A DNA stretch of 9,888 nt, taken from NCBI GenBank assembly GCA_016210125.1, contig JACQUS010000251.1, positions 1 through 9,888 on the forward strand, written 5' to 3'. Numbering within the stretch: the stretch's first letter is position 1; the number at the start of each line of letters is the position of its first letter. Positions 5,707 to 9,888 of this stretch are shown here, piece after piece. Origin of the DNA: Chloroflexota bacterium (GTDB taxonomy: Bacteria; Chloroflexota; UBA6077; FW602-bin22; JACQUS01). The notes under the pieces are model-generated. The model saw nothing but the letters and a program-made list of their open reading frames with translations. It ran no database searches and was not told the origin of the DNA. Made by a program: the position numbers and the translations under genes.

Positions 5707-7070
5707 CGACCGCCGTCGCCGCGCCAGCTCACCCCGCGATCGGCGCTGCGGAAGACGCGGCCGGCGCGGTCGACGGCAAGCAGGACGCGCGAGTCGCTCG
5801 GGGACACCGCTACCGCGGCCAGATCGGCCGTCAGCGCGAGACGACTCCAGCTATTGCCGCCGTCGACGCTCTTGTAGAGGCCACGGTCGGTGGCGGCATA
5901 GAGGGCGCCGGTCACCTGCTGCCCGCTGGGCGCGACGTAGCGATCGCCGCTGCGCGGATCGGAGACGAGGGCCGGGACCTGGCGCGTCGGCAGCAGGCCG
6001 CCGGCGAAGCCGTTGGCGCTGCCCCACCGCTTGCCGTCGGGGCTGCCCAGCGCGCCTTGGTCAAGCGTGCCGAGGTAGAGCACCCGTCCGCCGCCCACGG
6101 CTACGGCCAGAGCCAGCGTCGTGCGCGGCACCTGGTCGGTCAGGCGCGTCCAGCGGCGGCCGCCGTCCGTGCTCTGGAAGAGGCCACGCTCCGCGACGAC
6201 CGCGTAGAGGGTGTCCGGGGATTCGGGGTCCTGGGCCAGCGCGTGGATGTCGTCGTCGGGCAGGTCGTGCTGGACGGGCGACCAGGTCGCACCACCGTCC
6301 TCGCTCAGCGTGAGCACGTTGTGGCCAGCGGCGAACACGACGTTTGGCCGCGCCGGGTGCACGGCTAGCCCCATCACGTCGCCCGTGATGCTCGTCGCCA
6401 CCGGCCGCCAGGTCATGCCGCCGTCGTCGCTGCGCATGAGGCCATCGTGGTGGCCGAGGAGCACGGTGTTCGTGCCCGGCAGCAGCGCCAGCGCGTGCGC
6501 GTGCTGCACGGTCGCCGGGAGCTGGGCGATGGGCCGCTGGTCGTCCTGGGCGCTGCGGGCTGCGGCGTAGAGCCAGGCCACCCCGCCGACGACGGCCACG
6601 CCCACCAGCGCACCCGCGCCGAGCCAGACGCGCGGCCGGCGCCGGGCCACCCGGCTGGCCAGTCTGCTGCGCGCGGGGGCAGCGCTCGGCGCTGGTGCGG
6701 ATCGCGCCGCTAGCACCTGCAGCACGTCGGCGCGCTGGCGCCGCGCTAGAACTTCGCGCTCCAGCTCGTCTTCGAGGAAGGCATGGGTGGCCATGAGGTC
6801 ATCGCTGGCCTTGAGCAGCGCCAGCGCCTGCTGCCTGGCGCGCTCGCGCAGCGCGCGGTAGTCGGCCTCGCCCAGGTTGCCAAGCTGATAGTCGAAATCC
6901 AGCTCGCGCAGCGTCTGGATGGCCGCGTCGCGCTCGGCGAGCAGATCGCCGTCAGGTGCGCCCGCGCCCTCGACGTCGTCCTCAGCCTTGGCGCGCAGCA
7001 AGGGCTGGAGTGCCAGCGCCAGAGCCGCGGCGATGGCGACGACGAGGAAGATGCCCAGTGCTGCTACCAT
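5703..7070 (-). CDS. CcmI-like N-terminus fused to a six-Asp-box BNR/sialidase-type propeller
   Basis: The protein has 455 residues. TM1 (about 4-24) is followed by a cytoplasmic loop with the CcmI-type helical region LRELDFDYQLGNLGEADYRA (55-74) and a charged coiled-coil stretch to about 120. A low-complexity Ala/Pro/Arg linker and TM2 (about 149-170) come next. The C-terminal half (about 185-450) contains repeats with Asp-boxes at 214, 256, 300, 401 and 442 (for example SDDGGMTW, SEDGGATW), plus a degenerate SPDGKRW at 343. Asp-boxes mark BNR beta-propellers. In proteobacterial CcmI the two membrane helices and loop are followed by a periplasmic TPR domain that binds apocytochrome c. Here a propeller holds that place. 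ATG overlaps the ccmH TAG by 7 bases, so it belongs to the Ccm operon. Its enzymatic activity, if any, cannot be inferred; propellers of this kind may only bind protein or glycan. Confidence 0.85.
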   Translation of the reverse strand: MVAALGIFLVVAIAAALALALQPLLRAKAEDDVEGAGAPDGDLLAERDAAIQTLRELDFDYQLGNLGEADYRALRERARQQALALLKASDDLMATHAFLEDELEREVLARRQRADVLQVLAARSAPAPSAAPARSRLASRVARRRPRVWLGAGALVGVAVVGGVAWLYAAARSAQDDQRPIAQLPATVQHAHALALLPGTNTVLLGHHDGLMRSDDGGMTWRPVATSITGDVMGLAVHPARPNVVFAAGHNVLTLSEDGGATWSPVQHDLPDDDIHALAQDPESPDTLYAVVAERGLFQSTDGGRRWTRLTDQVPRTTLALAVAVGGGRVLYLGTLDQGALGSPDGKRWGSANGFAGGLLPTRQVPALVSDPRSGDRYVAPSGQQVTGALYAATDRGLYKSVDGGNSWSRLALTADLAAVAVSPSDSRVLLAVDRAGRVFRSADRGVSWRGDGGR

Positions 7071-7552
7071 AGCCGTGTCCGCTCCGCCTGCTCGATCTCT
7101 TGCGCCAGGATGCTTTCGTAGCGCTGCCGCTCCTCCTCGGAGAAGAAGGCCACGGCCGGCGCTTCTGCCTCGCGCTGCCGCAGGCGGTCGCGCACGACGA
7201 CGACGACCAGGACGACCCCCACCAGGGGGATGAGCAGCGCTCCCCACCAGACGAGCTGGCTGAAGCCTTGGCGCGGCGGATCCAGCAGTATCTCCTCGCC
7301 GTAGCGCTCCACGAAGTAGGCGATGATCTGCTCGCGCGACTCGCCGGCCTCCAGCCGCTTGCGGATCAGCTCGCGCATCTGCTCGGCGAGCTGCGAGCTT
7401 GAGTCGGCGACGGAGAGGTTCTGGCAGACGGGACACCGCAGTTGCTTGCCGATCTCGAGCGCCTGGCGTTCCAGGTGGCCGTCGGCGCTCACGGGCGTCG
7501 CCGCGGCGGCGAAGAGCACGAGGAGCAGGGCGAGCAGGCTACGCTTCAGCAA
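7064..7552 (-). CDS. ccmH: Cytochrome c-type biogenesis protein CcmH (CcmH/CycL/NrfF family)
   Basis: The protein has 162 residues. A signal peptide (about 1-23, cleavage near VSADG) is followed by a periplasmic helical domain with the LRCPVCQ motif (Cys40, Cys43), then a membrane helix (about 101-120) and a short charged cytoplasmic tail. CcmH reduces or holds the CXXCH cysteines of apocytochrome c before heme attachment by CcmF. The start is TTG. It is chosen because a perfect AGGAGGT lies 5 bases upstream and the signal peptide begins there. It overlaps the end of ccmF by 14 bases. The tail of about 40 residues after the membrane helix is longer than the minimum of the family. Thioredoxin-like CcmG, the usual partner, is not in this window. 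Confidence 0.94.
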   Translation of the reverse strand: MLKRSLLALLLVLFAAAATPVSADGHLERQALEIGKQLRCPVCQNLSVADSSSQLAEQMRELIRKRLEAGESREQIIAYFVERYGEEILLDPPRQGFSQLVWWGALLIPLVGVVLVVVVVRDRLRQREAEAPAVAFFSEEERQRYESILAQEIEQAERTRLW

Positions 7553-9545
7553 CGAGCACCTCCTGCGGCGCCGGGCGGAGGACGCTGGCGCGCGGGCGCG
7601 CGGCGGCGGGCCAGGCGGCGATGAGCGTGCCCAGCAGAAACACCGCCCCGCCGAGCCAGATGAGGCTCACCAGCGGGTTGATGTAAATGCGAAAGGTCGC
7701 CGACCCGTCATCGCCCCAGCCGGACAGGATGACATAGATGTCCTCCAGCCAGGGCAGCGTCGTCTGGTAGGCCACACCGCTCACGGGCTGCTGCTCCCAG
7801 TTGCGATGGATGCGCCGCTCGGGGGCCAGCGTGCCGAGGGCCGTCGCGCCGTCTGCGGCGCTCAGTGGGGCGACGATCGCGACGACGCCTGGTTCGACAT
7901 GCTCGGCCATGCCTTGGTAGGTGAAGGTGTAGCGTCCGACGCTGTGCGTCTCGCCCTTCCGGAACGTCACGACGTGCTCGGTCTGATAGAACGACGAACC
8001 GATGACGCCGAAGGCGATAAGCACCATGCTCAGGTGCACGAGATAGCCGCCGTAGCGCCGCCGCGCCCGCGCCACGAGGTGCCACAGCGCAACGGGTCGT
8101 GGCTCGCCCGTCATGGCGCGGCGCGCACGCACCCCACGCCAGAATTCCAGCCCGATGCTGCCGAGCGTGAAAGCCGCAGCGGCGAACGCCAGCGCCGCGA
8201 GGCCACGCTGCACGCCGAGCGCGAACAACACGATGCCGACGAGCAGCCCCGCGGCGAGCGGCCAGCGCACGTTGCGCCACAGGGCCATTAGCGACGTGCG
8301 ACGCCACGCGAGCAGCGGGCCCAGCCCCATGAGGACCAGCAGGCCGAGCGCGAGCGGGCCGTTCACCTGCTGGTAGAACGGCCCGCCAACGGTGACCTTG
8401 GCGCCGCGCGTCAGCTCGGAGACGAGCGGGAAGATGGTGCCCCAGAACGTGGCCGCGGCGATGCTCAGCAGAAGGAAGTTGTTGAGCAGGAAGCTCGCCT
8501 CGCGGGAGGCGACGCTGTCGAGGTGCCCCTCGGGCGGGAGCTGCGGTAGGCGGTAGAACAGCAGGCACAGGGCGGCGACGAGGGTCACGCCGAGGAAGGC
8601 GAAGAACACCGGGCCGACCGTCGACTGCGCGAAGGAGTGCACCGAGGCCAGCACGCCGCTGCGGACGACGAAGGTCCCGAAGATGGCCAGCGCGAAGGAG
8701 GCGATGACCAGGCCGAGGTTCCATACCTTGAAGAGACCGCGCCGCTCCTGCGCCATGACTGAGTGCAGGAAGGCGGTGGCCGTCAGCCATGGCAGCAGGG
8801 CCACGTTCTCGACCGGGTCCCAGCCCCAGTAGCCGCCCCAGCCCAGCACGTGGTAGGCCCACCACGCGCCGGCCAGCAGCCCGGCGCCCTGGATACCCCA
8901 GGCGACGAGCATCCAGCGGCGGACGGGCTGGAGCCACTCGCGCCGTAGCCGGCCGCTCAGCAGCGCGGCCATGGCGAAGGCGAAGGGCACGGAGAAGCTC
9001 ATGTAGCCGGCCAGCAGCAGCGGCGGATGGATGCGCATCCCGTCGTCCCACAGCAGCGGATTGAGCCCCCGGCCATCGGGCAGTGCCGCTGGATGCTGCT
9101 GAAACGGGCTGCTGACGAACGCCAGGACGGCAAGAAAGAATATCTGGATGGCGAACAGCGTGCCCAGGAAGCCGGGCATCAGCGCACGGTAGGAGCGGAA
9201 CTCGACGGCCAAGACCACGGCGCCGAGCAGCGCCAGCGCCCAGGCCCAGAACAGCAGGGAGCCGGCCTGCCCGCCCCAGAAGCCGCTCAGCGTCACGTCG
9301 AGGGGCGCGTCGCGGCTGGTGTTCTCGTAGACATACCGCAGCGTGAAGTCCTTCGTTAGCAGCGCGGCGAGGAGCACCAGGCTGGCGACGCTTACGAGGA
9401 GAGCCACCCCGTAGCCGGCGCCACGCGCGCTGGCGACCATCTCCGGGCGTCGATGCACGCCGCCGAGCGCAGCCGAGACCAGACCGTAGGCCGCCAGCGC
9501 GAACGCGACGACCAGAGCGATCTGGCCGATATCTCCAAGCCGCAT
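7539..9545 (-). CDS. ccmF: Cytochrome c heme lyase subunit CcmF
   Basis: The protein has 668 residues, close to the usual 630-680, and is a polytopic inner-membrane protein of the heme-handling family. The tryptophan-rich WWD signature is at 228-247 (WWAYHVLGWGGYWGWDPVEN). Conserved histidines are visible at His173 (MRIHPP), His261 (AFLHS), His303 (SVHSF) and His504 (YLVHLS). These match the two periplasmic and two membrane histidines known from E. coli CcmF; the first three fall at the same numbers as I recall for that protein. CcmF takes heme from holo-CcmE and joins it to apocytochrome c held by CcmH/CcmI. A late periplasmic domain (about 520-620) precedes the last membrane helix. The ATG has AGGAGG ten bases upstream, a rather long spacing. 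The lgt-like gene ends 28 bases before it. ccmE, normally next to ccmF, is not seen. Confidence 0.96.
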   Translation of the reverse strand: MRLGDIGQIALVVAFALAAYGLVSAALGGVHRRPEMVASARGAGYGVALLVSVASLVLLAALLTKDFTLRYVYENTSRDAPLDVTLSGFWGGQAGSLLFWAWALALLGAVVLAVEFRSYRALMPGFLGTLFAIQIFFLAVLAFVSSPFQQHPAALPDGRGLNPLLWDDGMRIHPPLLLAGYMSFSVPFAFAMAALLSGRLRREWLQPVRRWMLVAWGIQGAGLLAGAWWAYHVLGWGGYWGWDPVENVALLPWLTATAFLHSVMAQERRGLFKVWNLGLVIASFALAIFGTFVVRSGVLASVHSFAQSTVGPVFFAFLGVTLVAALCLLFYRLPQLPPEGHLDSVASREASFLLNNFLLLSIAAATFWGTIFPLVSELTRGAKVTVGGPFYQQVNGPLALGLLVLMGLGPLLAWRRTSLMALWRNVRWPLAAGLLVGIVLFALGVQRGLAALAFAAAAFTLGSIGLEFWRGVRARRAMTGEPRPVALWHLVARARRRYGGYLVHLSMVLIAFGVIGSSFYQTEHVVTFRKGETHSVGRYTFTYQGMAEHVEPGVVAIVAPLSAADGATALGTLAPERRIHRNWEQQPVSGVAYQTTLPWLEDIYVILSGWGDDGSATFRIYINPLVSLIWLGGAVFLLGTLIAAWPAAARPRASVLRPAPQEVLVAEA
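7558..7564 (-). promoter_or_regulatory. Ribosome binding site that fixes the TTG start of ccmH
   Basis: AGGAGGT on the minus strand, 5 bases before the TTG, lies inside the last codons of ccmF (Gln-Glu-Val). It is the strongest ribosome site in the Ccm unit and decides the otherwise weak start codon. Confidence 0.75.
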
Positions 9546-9573
9546 CAGCGAGGGTCCTCCTGCACGTCAAGCG

Positions 9574-9888
9574 TCATAGCACCTGCCGTCCACGCAACGG
9601 ATCGGGATGCACGGGGTCGCTCTCCGACGCCTCAGGCCCCACGCGCCCGACCGGGCCGGGCCGGCCTGGCCACAGCGCCGGCACGCGCTCCAGCGCCGAC
9701 CGGCGCCAGAGCCACATACCGACGGCCGTGAGCGCTACGGCGACCGAGACGACCTGGTCGGCCGAGGGCCAAGGGCCCAGCTTGATGCGCGTGAGGTCCA
9801 TCGCGGCGCGCAGCAAGGGGTAGGCGACGAGGAAGGCTAGGCCGAGCTCGCCGTGGAAGCGTCGGCGGGCGCGCCACAGCAGCAGCGC
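9574..9888 (-). CDS. lgt: Prolipoprotein diacylglyceryl transferase (Lgt)-like, C-terminal part (5' end outside window)
   Basis: Only the last 104 codons are visible, open to the window edge. The sequence FHGELGLAFLVAYPLLRAAM, followed by an Arg, and PSADQVVS with a following membrane helix match the C-terminal third of Lgt: G-x-L-x3-F-L-x2-Y-x3-R, then S-x-Q-x2-S and a helix ending in WRR. Arg27 of the visible part corresponds to the essential arginine region of that segment. Lgt transfers diacylglycerol from phosphatidylglycerol to the lipobox cysteine of prolipoproteins. A Pro/Gly-rich tail of about 40 residues follows the last helix. The active-site half of the protein lies outside, so function is inferred from this end only. 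The lipobox of the sortase encoded downstream would be a natural substrate. Confidence 0.72.
   Translation of the reverse strand, partial: ALLLWRARRRFHGELGLAFLVAYPLLRAAMDLTRIKLGPWPSADQVVSVAVALTAVGMWLWRRSALERVPALWPGRPGPVGRVGPEASESDPVHPDPLRGRQVL

Noticed and set aside
7071..7436. N-terminal extension of the CcmI-like frame up to 7436
   Set aside because: It overlaps ccmH in another frame and is Arg/Gly/Ala-rich; the ATG at 7070 begins a clean membrane helix.
7323..8291. 322-residue plus-strand open frame opposite ccmF/ccmH
   Set aside because: It lies entirely antisense to well-supported genes, has no recognisable domain and is the type of long chance frame expected in GC-rich DNA.
7708..9570. 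620-residue minus-strand open frame overlapping ccmF
   Set aside because: It is a shifted frame of ccmF with Arg/Ala-rich composition; the ccmF frame has all family motifs.
9650..9675. GC-only inverted repeat around CCGGGCCGGGCCGGCC
   Set aside because: It lies within the coding tail of the lgt-like gene, encodes a Pro/Gly-rich stretch and has no U-run; low-complexity GC sequence is enough to explain it.
1..9888. CRISPR arrays, tRNA/rRNA genes, transposases or attachment sites
   Set aside because: None seen on either strand; the only regular repeats are the two short 11-base operator-like arrays.

Overview
The window is GC-rich, and every gene I can support lies on the minus strand. The genes are tightly packed, with overlaps or gaps of a few bases, so transcription runs from the right end to the left end. 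Several starts are GTG or TTG backed by a good Shine-Dalgarno sequence. The combination of System I cytochrome c maturation genes (ccmF, ccmH), a class F-type sortase, a MprAB-like two-component pair and very high GC suggests a GC-rich Chloroflexota bacterium (Thermomicrobia-like) or a relative. This assignment is an inference from gene content only.

In order of transcription, the right part (9888 to about 5700) holds the C-terminal end of a prolipoprotein diacylglyceryl transferase (lgt-like), ccmF, ccmH, and a CcmI-like protein whose usual C-terminal TPR part is replaced by a six-Asp-box BNR propeller. ccmF/ccmH and ccmH/ccmI-like overlap, so this is one translationally coupled cytochrome c maturation unit. 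No ccmA, B, C, D, E or G is present here. A class F-like sortase follows with a 4-base overlap. It carries a lipobox, so it may be a lipoprotein.

The middle (5001 to 2748) holds an OmpR/PhoB-family response regulator and its sensor kinase, separated by 2 bases. A 125-base gap precedes the regulator and contains the one AT-rich patch noted there, a possible promoter.

The left part (2747 to 1) starts with a 159-base non-coding stretch that carries four tandem 11-base repeats (YTGAR read on the plus strand). Then come a 72-residue unknown cysteine-containing protein, a geranylgeranyl-reductase-like flavoprotein, a membrane-anchored cupredoxin with a CuA-like but His-less loop, and a CcdA-type membrane thiol transporter cut by the window edge. 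A second array of the same repeat (three units, same 11-base period) lies at the 3' end of the flavoprotein gene, just upstream of the cupredoxin. Eleven-base direct repeats are the usual binding geometry of OmpR/PhoB regulators. The simplest reading is that the adjacent two-component system controls both downstream units. If so, it links an envelope or redox signal to a copper/thiol module. This regulon is the main new hypothesis from the window; the CcmI-propeller fusion is the second.
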